Below are positions 8,702 through 19,286 of a stretch of DNA of 64,000 nucleotides, one piece after another. How positions within the stretch are numbered: the stretch's first letter is position 1; every line of letters starts with the position of its first letter. The stretch spans positions 62,001 to 126,000 of the forward strand of contig NZ_JACSZV010000003.1 in assembly GCF_014472415.1 (NCBI RefSeq). The letters run 5' to 3'. The DNA comes from Pseudomonas sp. N40(2020). GTDB taxonomy: Bacteria; Pseudomonadota; Gammaproteobacteria; Pseudomonadales; Pseudomonadaceae. Made by a program: the position numbers and the translations under genes. The notes under the pieces were generated by a model. It saw nothing but the letters and a program-made list of their open reading frames with translations. It made no database searches and was not told where the DNA came from.

Positions 8702-9784
8702 TTACTCGGCGATCAGCGCTTCAACCTTGAGGATCTGCGCTTCAAGCGTGGCCTTGTCGGCGCAGCGCAGGTTGGCGTGACCGACCTTGCGCCCGGCCTT
8801 GAAGGCCTTGCCGTAGTGGTGCAGATGGCAGTCTTCGATGGCGATGACCTTCTCTACCGGCGGAACCACACCGATAAAGTTGAGCATCGCGCTCTCGCCG
8901 ACCTTGGCCGTCGAACCCAGCGGCAGACCGGCAACGGCACGCAGATGGTTTTCAAACTGGCTGCACTCGGCACCTTCAGTGGTCCAGTGCCCGGAGTTGT
9001 GCACGCGCGGGGCGATTTCGTTGGCCTTGAGGCCGCCGTCGACTTCAAAGAACTCGAACGCCATCACGCCGACGTAATCCAGTTGCTTGAGCACGCGGCT
9101 GGAATAGTCTTCGGCCAAGGCCTGCAACGGGTGATCGGTGCTGGCCACAGACAGCTTGAGGATGCCGCTGTCGTGGGTGTTGTGCACCAACGGGTAGAAC
9201 TTGGTTTCGCCATCGCGAGCGCGAACGGCGATCAGTGAGACTTCACCAGTGAACGGCACGAAGCCTTCCAGCAGGCAGGCCACGCTACCGAGTTCGGCGA
9301 AGGTACCGACCACGTCTTCGGGTTTGCGCAGGACTTTCTGGCCCTTGCCGTCGTAACCCAGGGTGCGGGTTTTCAGTACGGCCGGCAGACCGATCGAGGC
9401 TACGGCGGCATCCAGATCGGCTTGCGACTGGATGTCGGCGAAGGCCGGGGTCGGAATCCCCAGATCCTTGAACATGCTCTTTTCGAACCAGCGGTCGCGA
9501 GCAATGCGCAGGGCTTCGGCGCTCGGATAAACCGGCACGAATTGCGAAAGGAACGCCACGGTTTCAGCCGGGACGCTTTCGAACTCGAAGGTCACCAGAT
9601 CGACTTCATCAGCCAGTTGACGCAGATGATCCTGATCGCCGTAATCGGCCCGCAGGTGTTCGCCCAGCGCAGCGGCGCATGCGTCCGGCGCAGGGTCGAG
9701 GAAAGCGAAGTTCATGCCCAGCGGGGTGCCCGCCAGGGCCAACATGCGACCCAACTGGCCGCCACCGATTACACCGATCTTCAT
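8702..9784 (-). CDS. purK: N5-carboxyaminoimidazole ribonucleotide synthase PurK
   Basis: The 360-residue ATP-grasp enzyme makes N5-CAIR from AIR, bicarbonate and ATP in purine synthesis. It opens with the Rossmann-like GVIGGGQLGRMLALAG and shows the ATP-grasp segments LKTRTLGYDGKGQ, EGFVPFTGEVSLI, and NEIAPRVHNSGHWTTEGAECSQFENHLRA. The ATG at 9784 fits the family N-terminus; upstream in-frame codons run into purE. It follows purE by 10 bp, and PurE isomerises its product. Confidence 0.96.
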   Translation of the reverse strand: MKIGVIGGGQLGRMLALAGTPLGMNFAFLDPAPDACAAALGEHLRADYGDQDHLRQLADEVDLVTFEFESVPAETVAFLSQFVPVYPSAEALRIARDRWFEKSMFKDLGIPTPAFADIQSQADLDAAVASIGLPAVLKTRTLGYDGKGQKVLRKPEDVVGTFAELGSVACLLEGFVPFTGEVSLIAVRARDGETKFYPLVHNTHDSGILKLSVASTDHPLQALAEDYSSRVLKQLDYVGVMAFEFFEVDGGLKANEIAPRVHNSGHWTTEGAECSQFENHLRAVAGLPLGSTAKVGESAMLNFIGVVPPVEKVIAIEDCHLHHYGKAFKAGRKVGHANLRCADKATLEAQILKVEALIAE

Positions 9785-9794
9785 CTCAACAACC

Positions 9795-10286
9795 TCAGGC
9801 AATACGTGGGTCTGGATTGTCCAGGACGCTGTCGGTCTGCTCGGCACGGAAGGTTTTCAGTACCGCGTGGAACTGTGGATGCTTGGCGCCGAGGATGCTC
9901 GCCGAGAGCAGGGCGGCGTTGATCGCGCCCGCTTTGCCGATGGCCAGGGTAGCGACCGGAATACCGGCCGGCATCTGCACGATCGACAGCAGCGAATCGA
10001 CGCCCGAGAGCATCGACGATTGCACCGGAACACCCAGCACCGGCAGGTGGGTCTTGGCCGCACACATGCCTGGCAAGTGGGCTGCGCCGCCGGCACCGGC
10101 GATAATCACCTCGATGCCGCGGCTTTCAGCCTCTTCGGCGTACTGGAACAGCAAATCCGGGGTGCGGTGGGCAGAGACCACCTTGACCTCGTACGGGATG
10201 CCGAGCTTTTCCAGCATATCGGCGGTGTGGCTAAGGGTGGACCAATCGGACTTGGAGCCCATGATCACGCCAACCAGTGCACTCAT
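9795..10286 (-). CDS. purE: N5-carboxyaminoimidazole ribonucleotide mutase PurE (class I)
   Basis: The 163-residue protein converts N5-CAIR to CAIR. The start [20 protein letters not shown] and the motifs [36 protein letters not shown] and PVLGVPVQS are diagnostic; His in SAHR is the catalytic residue. It forms an operon with purK. A strong intrinsic-terminator-like hairpin ends 38 bp before its ATG, so its expression may depend on readthrough. Confidence 0.97.
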   Translation of the reverse strand: MSALVGVIMGSKSDWSTLSHTADMLEKLGIPYEVKVVSAHRTPDLLFQYAEEAESRGIEVIIAGAGGAAHLPGMCAAKTHLPVLGVPVQSSMLSGVDSLLSIVQMPAGIPVATLAIGKAGAINAALLSASILGAKHPQFHAVLKTFRAEQTDSVLDNPDPRIA

Positions 10287-10324
10287 CGTCGCGCCTCTTC
10301 TCTCTGGGCGCCCGCAGGCGCGTC

Positions 10325-10360
10325 AAAAACAACAAGCCACGCAGAATGCGTGGCTTGTTG
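10325..10360 (-). terminator. Intrinsic terminator in front of purE
   Basis: A perfect 13-bp stem (10330-10342 with 10348-10360) with a 5-nt loop is followed directly on the minus strand by TTTTTG. The hairpin lies about 40 nt upstream of the purE ATG, with too little room for a complete promoter between. It therefore either ends the upstream LysR transcript or works as a purEK attenuator. Confidence 0.75.
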
Positions 10361-10498
10361 TAGGAAAAATGACCGGGCGTACCGGCCGAAGGCCGCGCAG
10401 TATACCGCAAAGAAAGCAATAAACAGCCCCCGTCACGACCATCTGTCATCTGCCGCAAAAGCCCGGTTTTATTGACCTGAAGGTCAGCCAAAAAGATC

Positions 10499-10576
10499 AA
10501 AAGATCGCAGCCTTCGGCAGCTCCTACAGGGGAACGCATTTCAACATGTAGGAGCTGCCGAAGGCTGCGATCTTTT
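10499..10576. repeat. REPIN-like inverted repeat (GATCGCAGCC family)
   Basis: The arms AAAAGATCGCAGCCTTCGGC... and its complement (29 bp, perfect) flank a 20-bp spacer. It lies just downstream of the LysR gene stop. Confidence 0.85.
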
Positions 10577-10593
10577 CCACCAGACACCCTCCA

Positions 10594-11502
10594 TCAGGAA
10601 GCTTGTGCTGCGCCGCCTTCGAGCTTGCGCCACAACAACCGCACGTTGGCCTTGCGCACCAGCGCGCAGCGGTACAGACGAATCTCCAGCGGCACATGCC
10701 ATTGCGGGCCGCCGCATACGACGAGTTCGCCCCGGGCCAGTTCGGCACGCACGCTCAGTTGCGGCACCCAGGCGATCCCGAGGCCTTCCAGCGCCATGCT
10801 TTTCAGGCTGTCGGCCATGGCGGTTTCATAAATGGTGGTGAAGCGCAGCTGACGCTGACGCAGCAAACCATTCACCGAACGTCCGAGAAACGCCCCGGCG
10901 CTGTACGCCAGCAACGGCACGCTGGCGTCACCTTCCAGATCGAACAGCGGCTTGCCATCGGCATCCGCCGCGCACACCGGGAGCATCTCGGTCTGGCCCA
11001 AATGCAGTGACGGGAAAATTTCCGGGTCCATCTGCATCGCCGCGTCCGGGTCGTAGAACGCCAGCATCAAGTCGCAGCCACCTTCGCGCAGTGCGTGCAC
11101 GGCGTCACCGACGTTGGTCGCCACCAGTCGCGTGGCGATGTTCAGGCCTTCATTGCGCAACTGTGCGATCCAGCGTGGAAAGAAGCCCAGCGCCAATGAG
11201 TGAGCGGCGGCAACCTGCATCACCTCGCCCTGCCCGCCTTCAAGATGATGCAGATGGCGCAGCACTTCGCCGAGCTGTTCGACCACGGTACGCGCGGTCA
11301 CCAGAAACAATTGCCCCGCCGCCGTCAGCTCGACTGGCGTGCGCGAGCGGTTGACCAACGTCAGGCCCAGCGCGGCTTCCAGGCTGCGTATCCGCCGACT
11401 GAAGGCCGGCTGGGTCACGAAGCGTCGTTCGGCGGCCTGCGAGAAGCTGCGGGTGGCGGCCAGAGCACTGAAGTCCTCGAGCCATTTGCTTTCCAGATTC
11501 AT
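10594..11502 (-). CDS. LysR-family regulator divergent from aspA
   Basis: The 302-residue protein has an N-terminal winged HTH (FSALAATRSFSQAAERRFVTQPAFSRRIRSLEAALG, residues about 8-45) and a C-terminal effector-binding domain. GGGAGG lies 7 nt before the ATG at 11502, which decides the start. It is transcribed away from aspA with 180 bp between, so regulation of aspA and the linked amino-acid genes is a reasonable inference. The effector is unknown. Confidence 0.88.
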   Translation of the reverse strand: MNLESKWLEDFSALAATRSFSQAAERRFVTQPAFSRRIRSLEAALGLTLVNRSRTPVELTAAGQLFLVTARTVVEQLGEVLRHLHHLEGGQGEVMQVAAAHSLALGFFPRWIAQLRNEGLNIATRLVATNVGDAVHALREGGCDLMLAFYDPDAAMQMDPEIFPSLHLGQTEMLPVCAADADGKPLFDLEGDASVPLLAYSAGAFLGRSVNGLLRQRQLRFTTIYETAMADSLKSMALEGLGIAWVPQLSVRAELARGELVVCGGPQWHVPLEIRLYRCALVRKANVRLLWRKLEGGAAQAS

Positions 11503-11682
11503 CACGTCCTCCCGGACACGCACCAAAACAGGTCACACGTCTGCCGCGCACGCGGCGTCACACGGGCATTATGCCGAATGTGCATAGGTCAGTGCTGAAC
11601 AGCATTGGCCCAAAATTTCCCACAAGCCTAGCATTCGCAGCGTTCCGGCATCGACCGGGTCCATATCGAGATGATTTCTATC

Positions 11683-13107
<1,425 letters not shown>

Positions 13108-13170
13108 ACCGACGTGTTGTTTGTAGCACCGCTCACCAGGTCGAGGGACTAGACACCTCTCACCTTTTGA

Positions 13171-13204
13171 GGGCCTGGGGATCAGTCCCCAGGCCCTTTT
13201 TTTT
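13171..13204 (+). terminator. Terminator after aspA
   Basis: GGGCCTGGGGA and TCCCCAGGCCC form an 11-bp perfect stem with a short loop, followed by eight T. Confidence 0.95.
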
Positions 13205-13253
13205 AACTTTTTTGCGGGCAGGACGTTAGATGTTTTGTGCTTTTGATACCGCC

Positions 13254-13325
13254 AAGATCGCAGCCTTCGGCAGCTCCTACATTGATTGATGTGCACCTGT
13301 AGGAGCTGCCGAAGGCTGCGATCTT
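13254..13325. repeat. REPIN-like inverted repeat (GATCGCAGCC family)
   Basis: Perfect 27-bp arms (13254-13280 and 13299-13325) flank an 18-bp spacer, between the aspA terminator and the agcS promoter region. Confidence 0.85.
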
Positions 13326-13592
13326 TTGATTCTGCAGCACCTCGTTTCGTCGCTTGCACCACTACCGTGCAGACGGGCGCGCCACTGATCGGTATAGTGC
13401 CGCCCCTCTTCGCGTGAGCGGTCGTCGGTAACGAGGCCATAACCCATGCGAAACCCGAACTAATAACAAACCCGCGAAATGGAACCGGGACGAAACCTTC
13501 GCCCCACCTGTTGTGCCGCGCGCAAACCGGTGTAACGCGATGTTTCCGAACATCCAGCATTTGCTTACACAAAAAACAGCGAGGAAAAATCC

Positions 13593-15044
13593 ATGCTCGA
13601 AGTCATTAACGACTTCCTCTCAGGGAAAGTACTGATCGTGCTCATTGTCGGGCTCGGTAGCTACTTCACGATTCGCTCGCGTTTCGTTCAATTGCGTCAC
13701 TTTTTCCACATGTTCGCGGTGTTCCGCGACAGCCTGAAAAGCAGCGCCGGGCAGCTCAGCTCGTTCCAGGCCCTGATGCTCAGCCTCGCCGGCCGCGTTG
13801 GTGCAGGCAACATCGCCGGTGTCGGCATCGCCGTGACCCTTGGTGGGCCAGGTGCGGTGTTCTGGATGTGGGTAACCGCACTGGTCGGCATGTCCAGCAG
13901 CTTCTTCGAGTGTTCCCTCGGTCAGCTGTACAAACGCACGGATTCGGACGGCACCTTCCGTGGCGGCCCGTCCTACTACATCCAGCACGGCCTGCAGAAG
14001 CGCTGGTTGGGCATGGTCATGGCGTTCCTGTTGCTGGTGACCTTCGGTTTCGCCTTCAACGGCCTGCAAGCCCACGCCGTGACTCACTCGCTGAACAACG
14101 CCTTCGGCCTCGACACCACTTACACCGGCCTCGCGCTGGCGGTACTGCTGGGTCTGGTGTTCATCGGCGGGATCAAGCGCATCGCCAAGGTCGCTGACCT
14201 GCTGGTGCCGGTGAAAACCCTGGTCTACATCGGCGTGACCCTCTACGTGATCGTGCTGCAATTCGACCACGTTCCAGCCATGCTGATGACCATCGTCAAG
14301 AGCGCCTTCGGTCTCGACCAGGCGTTCGGCGGCCTGATCGGCAGCGCGATTGTCATGGGCGTGAAGCGTGGCGTGTTCGCCAACGAAGCCGGTTTGGGCA
14401 GTGCGCCGAACGTGGCCGCAGTGGCTTCGGTCGAGCACCCGGTGGCACAAGGTGTGGTTCAGGCATTCAGCGTGTTCCTCGACACTTTCGTGATCTGCAC
14501 CTGCACCGCGTTGTTGATCCTGCTCTCCGGTTTCTACACCCCGGGTTTCGAAGGCGACGGCATTGCCCTGACCCAGAACTCGCTGGCCGCCGTGGTCGGT
14601 GAATGGGGCCGGATGTTCATCTCGGTGGCACTGGCGTTGTTCGTGTTCACCTCGATCCTCTACAACTACTACCTGGGCGAGAGCAACCTGCGCTTCCTGA
14701 TCGGTGAAAACCGCAAGGCGCTGATCGGCTACCGCGCACTGGTACTGGTATTGATCTTCTGGGGTGCCATCGAAAACCTCGGCACCGTGTTCGCCTTCGC
14801 CGACATCACCATGACCATGCTGGCCTTCGTCAACCTGATCGCGCTGTTTCTGCTGTTCAAGGTCGGCATGCGCATCCTGCGTGACTACGATGACCAGCGT
14901 GCTGCCGGCATCAAGACCCCGGTGTTCGATTCGAGCAAATTCCCGGATCTGGACCTCGACCGCAAAGCCTGGCCGGCCAACCCGCCTGCCGCTGCCGGCA
15001 ATACTTGCGCCGAGCCGCAAGGCGTACCCGCAGCGCAACGCTGA
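13593..15044 (+). CDS. Alanine/glycine:cation symporter (AgcS family)
   Basis: The 483-residue inner-membrane protein has about 11 hydrophobic helices. Family hallmarks include QALMLSLAGRVGAGNIAGVGIAVTLGGPGAVFWMW (near residues 60-95), where the alanine is bound, and MGVKRGVFANEAGLGSAPN, plus the FRGGPSYYIQHGL segment. It should import alanine or glycine with Na+ (TC 2.A.25). AGCGAGGA precedes the ATG. It lies between aspA and an asparaginase gene, suggesting shared use in amino-acid catabolism. Confidence 0.93.
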   Translation: MLEVINDFLSGKVLIVLIVGLGSYFTIRSRFVQLRHFFHMFAVFRDSLKSSAGQLSSFQALMLSLAGRVGAGNIAGVGIAVTLGGPGAVFWMWVTALVGMSSSFFECSLGQLYKRTDSDGTFRGGPSYYIQHGLQKRWLGMVMAFLLLVTFGFAFNGLQAHAVTHSLNNAFGLDTTYTGLALAVLLGLVFIGGIKRIAKVADLLVPVKTLVYIGVTLYVIVLQFDHVPAMLMTIVKSAFGLDQAFGGLIGSAIVMGVKRGVFANEAGLGSAPNVAAVASVEHPVAQGVVQAFSVFLDTFVICTCTALLILLSGFYTPGFEGDGIALTQNSLAAVVGEWGRMFISVALALFVFTSILYNYYLGESNLRFLIGENRKALIGYRALVLVLIFWGAIENLGTVFAFADITMTMLAFVNLIALFLLFKVGMRILRDYDDQRAAGIKTPVFDSSKFPDLDLDRKAWPANPPAAAGNTCAEPQGVPAAQR

Positions 15045-15052
15045 TGGGTAAA

Positions 15053-15079
15053 TGACGGGCGCATCCTCTGCGCCCGTCA
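15053..15079 (+). terminator. Hairpin after the symporter gene
   Basis: TGACGGGCGC and GCGCCCGTCA form a 10-bp perfect stem with a 7-nt loop, 8 bp after the agcS stop. The U run is poor. Confidence 0.6.
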
Positions 15080-15097
15080 GTTACAGTTCGAAAAACT

Positions 15098-15123
15098 GTG
15101 GGAGCCGACTTGCTCGCTCCCAC
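15098..15123. repeat. Single REP-type palindrome
   Basis: GTGGGAGC and GCTCCCAC arms flank 10 bp. It is a short relative of the 4509 element. Confidence 0.65.
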
Positions 15124-15150
15124 AGGAACTCTTCCTCTCGGAGAATCCTC

Positions 15151-16167
15151 ATGAATTCGTCGACTTATCCTGCCGCCCAGCACGTCATGGTTTTGTACAC
15201 CGGTGGCACCATCGGCATGCAGGCCAGCGCCAATGGCCTGGCCCCGGCGTCCGGTTTTGAAGCGCGGATGCGCGAGTACCTGCACAGCCAGCCTGAACTG
15301 GTCGTGCCGCAGTGGCGCTTTCGCGAGATGTCGCCGCTGATCGACAGCGCCAACATGACCCCGGCCTATTGGCAGCAACTGCGTGAAGCGGTGGTCGATG
15401 CCGTGGACGTGCAAGGCTGCGACAGCGTGCTGATCCTGCACGGCACCGACACCCTGGCTTACAGCGCCGCAGCCATGAGCTTCCAGTTGCTCGGCCTGCA
15501 CGCCCGCGTGTGCTTCACCGGCTCCATGTTGCCGGCGGGCGTGACCGACAGCGATGCCTGGGAAAACCTCGGCGGTGCGCTGGTCGCCCTCGGCCAAGGC
15601 CTGGCGCCGGGCGTGCACCTGTACTTTCACGGCGAACTGCTGGCACCAACCCGTTGCGCGAAAGTGCGCAGCTTCGGCCGTCACCCGTTCAAACGTCTGG
15701 AGCGTCAGGGTGGCGGCGTGAAAGCCACTTCGATTCCAGCCGCGTTGAACTACAACCAGCCAAAGCAATTGGCGAAAGTTGCCGTGCTGCCGCTGTTCCC
15801 CGGCATCGGCGCCGAGATCCTCGACGGCCTGCTCGACAGCGGCATTCAGGGGCTGGTGCTGGAATGCTACGGCAGCGGCACCGGGCCGAGCGACAACCCG
15901 GAATTCCTCGCCAGCCTCGGCCGTGCACGGGATAACGGTGTGGTGGTGGTCGCGGTCACGCAGTGCCATGAAGGCGGGGTCGAGTTGGATGTGTACGAGG
16001 CGGGTAGCCGTTTGCGCGGCGTCGGTGTCCTGTCCGGTGGCGGCATGACGCGCGAAGCGGCGTTCGGCAAGTTGCATGGGTTGCTGGGGGCAGAGCTGAA
16101 TAACGCCGAAGTGCGGCAGCTTATGGAACTGGATCTGTGCGGTGAGCTGACCTCCCCGCATAATTAG
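15151..16167 (+). CDS. L-asparaginase, cytoplasmic (type I-like)
   Basis: The 338-residue protein hydrolyses asparagine to aspartate and ammonia. It has both catalytic asparaginase motifs: VLYTGGTIGM near residue 13 (first Thr) and ILHGTDTLAYSA near residue 95 (Thr-Asp pair). No signal peptide is present, which argues for the cytoplasmic type. CGGAG precedes the ATG at 15151. With aspA upstream it can feed asparagine into fumarate. Confidence 0.92.
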   Translation: MNSSTYPAAQHVMVLYTGGTIGMQASANGLAPASGFEARMREYLHSQPELVVPQWRFREMSPLIDSANMTPAYWQQLREAVVDAVDVQGCDSVLILHGTDTLAYSAAAMSFQLLGLHARVCFTGSMLPAGVTDSDAWENLGGALVALGQGLAPGVHLYFHGELLAPTRCAKVRSFGRHPFKRLERQGGGVKATSIPAALNYNQPKQLAKVAVLPLFPGIGAEILDGLLDSGIQGLVLECYGSGTGPSDNPEFLASLGRARDNGVVVVAVTQCHEGGVELDVYEAGSRLRGVGVLSGGGMTREAAFGKLHGLLGAELNNAEVRQLMELDLCGELTSPHN

Positions 16168-16239
16168 CCAGCATTGTTATTCCTGTAGCCGGTTGACGAG
16201 CCGCTTTCTTCGAACCTCAAAGACAGCGGCTCGTAAAAA

Positions 16240-16629
16240 CTACGACTCTTCCCATACTTCAAAAATACCCTTTACGGCTTTGGGAATACCGGGTGGAACA
16301 ACTGCATGGAATTGCGCCGTAAATCCTCCTGAGTATCGACCACTGACGGGATCCCGGCTAACTTTCAACTCCCCTCCTTTCTCCCAGGGAATAGAAGCGT
16401 TACTTGCGTTATAGGATACGAGCGGGAAATTACCATTACTTAAGGATATGTAAGTTTCTCCCCGAACACCAAAAGCCGCGTTGATAACCTCGACGCTACC
16501 CTCATCAACCTCTAGATAGAAAGCCGGGAACTCTTGGCTCTCTCCGTCGACCTCCGCTTTCAAAATGCCCTTGATCACGACGACCGTGTCGGCAGCATGA
16601 GTGTCTGCCTTAGATTTTTTTCCAGCCAT
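16240..16629 (-). CDS. Unknown 129-residue protein
   Basis: I do not recognise this gene. It is well supported as coding by AGGAGGG placed before the ATG at 16629. The protein has a charged start (MAGKKSKADTHA), then an alternating hydrophobic pattern suggesting a beta-rich fold (VVVIKGILKAEV, FYLEVDEGSVEVI, TYISLSNGNFPLVSY, FTAQFHAVVPPGIP). There is no signal peptide, no membrane segment and no cysteine. The DNA and the 5' region are richer in A+T than the neighbours, which suggests acquisition by transfer. It is convergent with the asparaginase gene. Confidence 0.75.
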   Translation of the reverse strand: MAGKKSKADTHAADTVVVIKGILKAEVDGESQEFPAFYLEVDEGSVEVINAAFGVRGETYISLSNGNFPLVSYNASNASIPWEKGGELKVSRDPVSGRYSGGFTAQFHAVVPPGIPKAVKGIFEVWEES

Positions 16630-16958
16630 GAACAAAACCCTCCTGATAAAAGTCAACTAACCCGGCAACTTCCGCCAAACACTAATCACCCATGCGAAGC
16701 CAGGTCAAACAAAATAAACTTAAATAGCAGATAAGAATAATCGCCTGATCAACGGTTATATTTCGAAGAAAACCTGTCAACTTTTACAGTAGCGGATCAA
16801 TCCGCCGCTAATTATTCTAACGAGGGCACAAAACTTTACTGAACTTACAAATACCTTTTAGCTGCAGGACACACTAAAACCCATCCAGTTCTTTGATCAC
16901 ACCTCTGTCCGGCATGCACCTTGCTAACCTTTCAGAACGCTCGACACTGGAACCCACC
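16630..16958. other. AT-rich intergenic region
   Basis: This 329-bp region separates the unknown gene from the AraC-type regulator and must hold both promoters. A GCGGAT-CA-ATCCGC palindrome lies at 16792-16805. No gene or RNA is recognisable. Base composition is clearly lower in GC than the flanks. Confidence 0.55.
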
Positions 16959-17954
16959 ATGCTCCACTCCCACCTCACCACCCTGAATGCCGTCTCCCTT
17001 ATTCTCAAAACCTTCAACGAAGAAGGCTTGCCGAGCGAAGCACTGCTGGCTGGCAGCGGCATCAGTGCGGCGGATCTGAACCGTGCCGACACGCGCATCA
17101 CCACCAATCAGGAAATGCAGGTCTGTGCCAATGCTGTCGCGCTCAAGCACGACATCGGCCTGGAACTGGGCCGGCGCATGCACGTTTCCTGCTACGGCAT
17201 GCTCGGTTACGCGCTGCTCACCTGTGCCACCTTCGGTGACGCTTTGCGTCTGGCGATCCGTTATCCGGCGCTGTTGGGAACACTTTTCGAGCTGAGCCTG
17301 GAAGAGGACGGCGAGCGCGTCTGGTTCGTCGCAGCCGACTATCGAGAGAGCCCGGCGATGGCGGTGTTCAATGCCGAGTTCTGTCTGGTTTCGCTGAAAG
17401 TCATTTGCGATGACTTGCTTGGCCATCCGCTGCCGCTACTCGCCACGCGGTTCGAACACGCCGCGCCGGATTACCGCGACAGCTACGCCGAGCACTTCGC
17501 CAGCCCATTGCACTTTGCCGCCAAGGACAATGCCTTCGCCTTCGACCGGCACTGGCTCGATCAGCCGCTGCCGCTGGCCGATGCCATTACCCATCAAGCC
17601 ATGGCCGAACGCTGCCGCAAGCAGAACCTCGAGTTCACCGGGCGTCAGGCGTGGCTCGGGCGCATCCGTCAGTTGCTCAGCGCCCAGTTGAACGCGGCGC
17701 CGGGGCTGGAAGGCTTGGCGCAGCAGATGAAGTGCTCGCCACGTACCTTGCGCCGACACCTCAAGGACATGGGCAGCAGTTATCAGGAGCTGCTCGACGA
17801 ACTGCGCTTCGAACGGGCCAAGCAGATGCTTTGCGAAGATCAGTTGCCGATCTACCGTATCGCCGAAACATTGGGCTTTAGCGAGACCGCGAGTTTTCGC
17901 CATGCGTTCGTGCGCTGGAGTGGCGTGGCGCCGAGTCAGTTCCGGCCGCACTGA
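16959..17954 (+). CDS. AraC-family transcriptional regulator
   Basis: The 331-residue protein has an N-terminal ligand-binding domain of the arabinose-binding type found in OruR/ArgR-like Pseudomonas regulators, and a C-terminal double HTH (LEGLAQQMKCSPRTLRRHLKDMGSSYQELLDELRFERAKQML and IYRIAETLGFSETASFRHAFVRWSGVAPSQFR). The ATG at 16959 is preferred, but an upstream in-frame start at 16893 exists. The target is unknown; the acetylpolyamine amidohydrolase gene 155 bp downstream in the same direction is a candidate. Confidence 0.88.
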   Translation: MLHSHLTTLNAVSLILKTFNEEGLPSEALLAGSGISAADLNRADTRITTNQEMQVCANAVALKHDIGLELGRRMHVSCYGMLGYALLTCATFGDALRLAIRYPALLGTLFELSLEEDGERVWFVAADYRESPAMAVFNAEFCLVSLKVICDDLLGHPLPLLATRFEHAAPDYRDSYAEHFASPLHFAAKDNAFAFDRHWLDQPLPLADAITHQAMAERCRKQNLEFTGRQAWLGRIRQLLSAQLNAAPGLEGLAQQMKCSPRTLRRHLKDMGSSYQELLDELRFERAKQMLCEDQLPIYRIAETLGFSETASFRHAFVRWSGVAPSQFRPH

Positions 17955-18109
17955 TAAACCCTGTTAGGGCAGGCTGCTCCAGCGAGGGGCGAATAGCGGT
18001 CAGCATTTTTGGCCAGATCAATCCCCTTTTGGCCTTTCCTGCCGTTCTCCGAATCGTCCTGCGCCGCAACACTGGGCGCAACCCGATTCAGCCCTGCGGA
18101 GAACAACAA

Positions 18110-19138
18110 ATGCTGACGATCTACTCGGACGATCACCACCTGCACCATGGCCGCTGCGAATTGATCGATGGCCAGCTCAAGCCGTGCTTCGAGATGCCGT
18201 CGCGCGCCGACCATGTGCTGCAACGGGTGCAACACCAGCACCTCGGGCCGGTGGAAGCGCCGAAGGATTTCGGCCTCGAACCGATCGCCCGCATCCACAG
18301 CCGCGACTACCTGGATTTCTTCAAAGGTGCGTGGGCGCGCTGGACTGAATTCAACACCGACGGCGACTTGCTGCCCTACACCTGGCCGGCGCGCACTCTG
18401 CGTGCGATCAAGCCGACCAGCCTGCACGGCCAGCTCGGTTACTACAGCTTCGACGGCGGCGCGCCCATCACCGCCGGCACTTGGCAAGCGGCTTACAGCG
18501 CGGCGCAGGTGGCGCTGACCGCGCAAGCAGCGATCCAGAACGGCGCGCGCAGCGCCTTCGCCCTTTGCCGTCCACCGGGGCACCACGCCGCCGGCGACTT
18601 GATGGGTGGTTATTGCTACCTCAACAACGCTGCCATTGCCGCGCAGGCGTTCCTCGATCAGGGCCATAAAAAAGTCGCAATCCTCGACGTCGACTATCAC
18701 CACGGCAACGGCACGCAGTCGATTTTCTATGAGCGCAGCGACGTGTTGTTCACCTCGATTCATGGCCACCCGGAAGCGGAATTCCCGTTCTTCCTCGGCT
18801 ATGACGATGAACACGGCGAAGGCGACGGTGAGGGTTTCAACTTCAACTATCCGCTGCCGGCCGGCTCTGGCTGGGATGCATGGAGCGCAGCGCTGGATCA
18901 GGCCTGTAACGAGATCGACAGCTACGGCGCCGACATCATCGTCGTGTCGCTGGGTGTCGACACCTTCAAGGATGATCCGATCTCGCAATTCAAACTCGAC
19001 AGCCCGGATTATCTGGCGATGGGCAAGCGCATTGCCGCCCTTGGCAAACCGACCCTGTTCGTCATGGAGGGCGGCTACGCCGTGGAAGAAATCGGCATCA
19101 ACGCGGTGAACGTCCTCGAAGGATTTGAACACCCGTAG
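18110..19138 (+). CDS. Acetylpolyamine amidohydrolase / histone-deacetylase family
   Basis: The 342-residue zinc hydrolase has the class II HDAC-type motifs: RPPGHHA (paired catalytic His), GGYCYLNNAAIAAQ, ILDVDYHHGNGTQSIFY (metal-binding Asp and His) and VSLGVDTFKDDP (second metal Asp). The length and the segment following the N-terminal MLTIYSDDHHLHHG match bacterial acetylpolyamine amidohydrolases, which deacetylate acetylputrescine or acetylcadaverine. GCGGAG precedes the ATG. A terminator follows. Confidence 0.9.
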   Translation: MLTIYSDDHHLHHGRCELIDGQLKPCFEMPSRADHVLQRVQHQHLGPVEAPKDFGLEPIARIHSRDYLDFFKGAWARWTEFNTDGDLLPYTWPARTLRAIKPTSLHGQLGYYSFDGGAPITAGTWQAAYSAAQVALTAQAAIQNGARSAFALCRPPGHHAAGDLMGGYCYLNNAAIAAQAFLDQGHKKVAILDVDYHHGNGTQSIFYERSDVLFTSIHGHPEAEFPFFLGYDDEHGEGDGEGFNFNYPLPAGSGWDAWSAALDQACNEIDSYGADIIVVSLGVDTFKDDPISQFKLDSPDYLAMGKRIAALGKPTLFVMEGGYAVEEIGINAVNVLEGFEHP

Positions 19139-19158
19139 AGAGCAACGCAACCGTAAAC

Positions 19159-19183
19159 GACCCGCACTCGCGGGTCTTTTTTT
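19159..19183 (+). terminator. Terminator after the amidohydrolase gene
   Basis: GACCCGC and GCGGGTC arms with a 4-nt loop, followed by seven T. Confidence 0.92.
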
Positions 19184-19286
19184 GCCCGCAACATTTATGT
19201 ACCGCACAGCGCCACAACGTGACCTCTACCTTGCCCTGATATGACGCCCTTGCGGCGCACCTCTTTCGTCAGATCAGGAATTGCTC

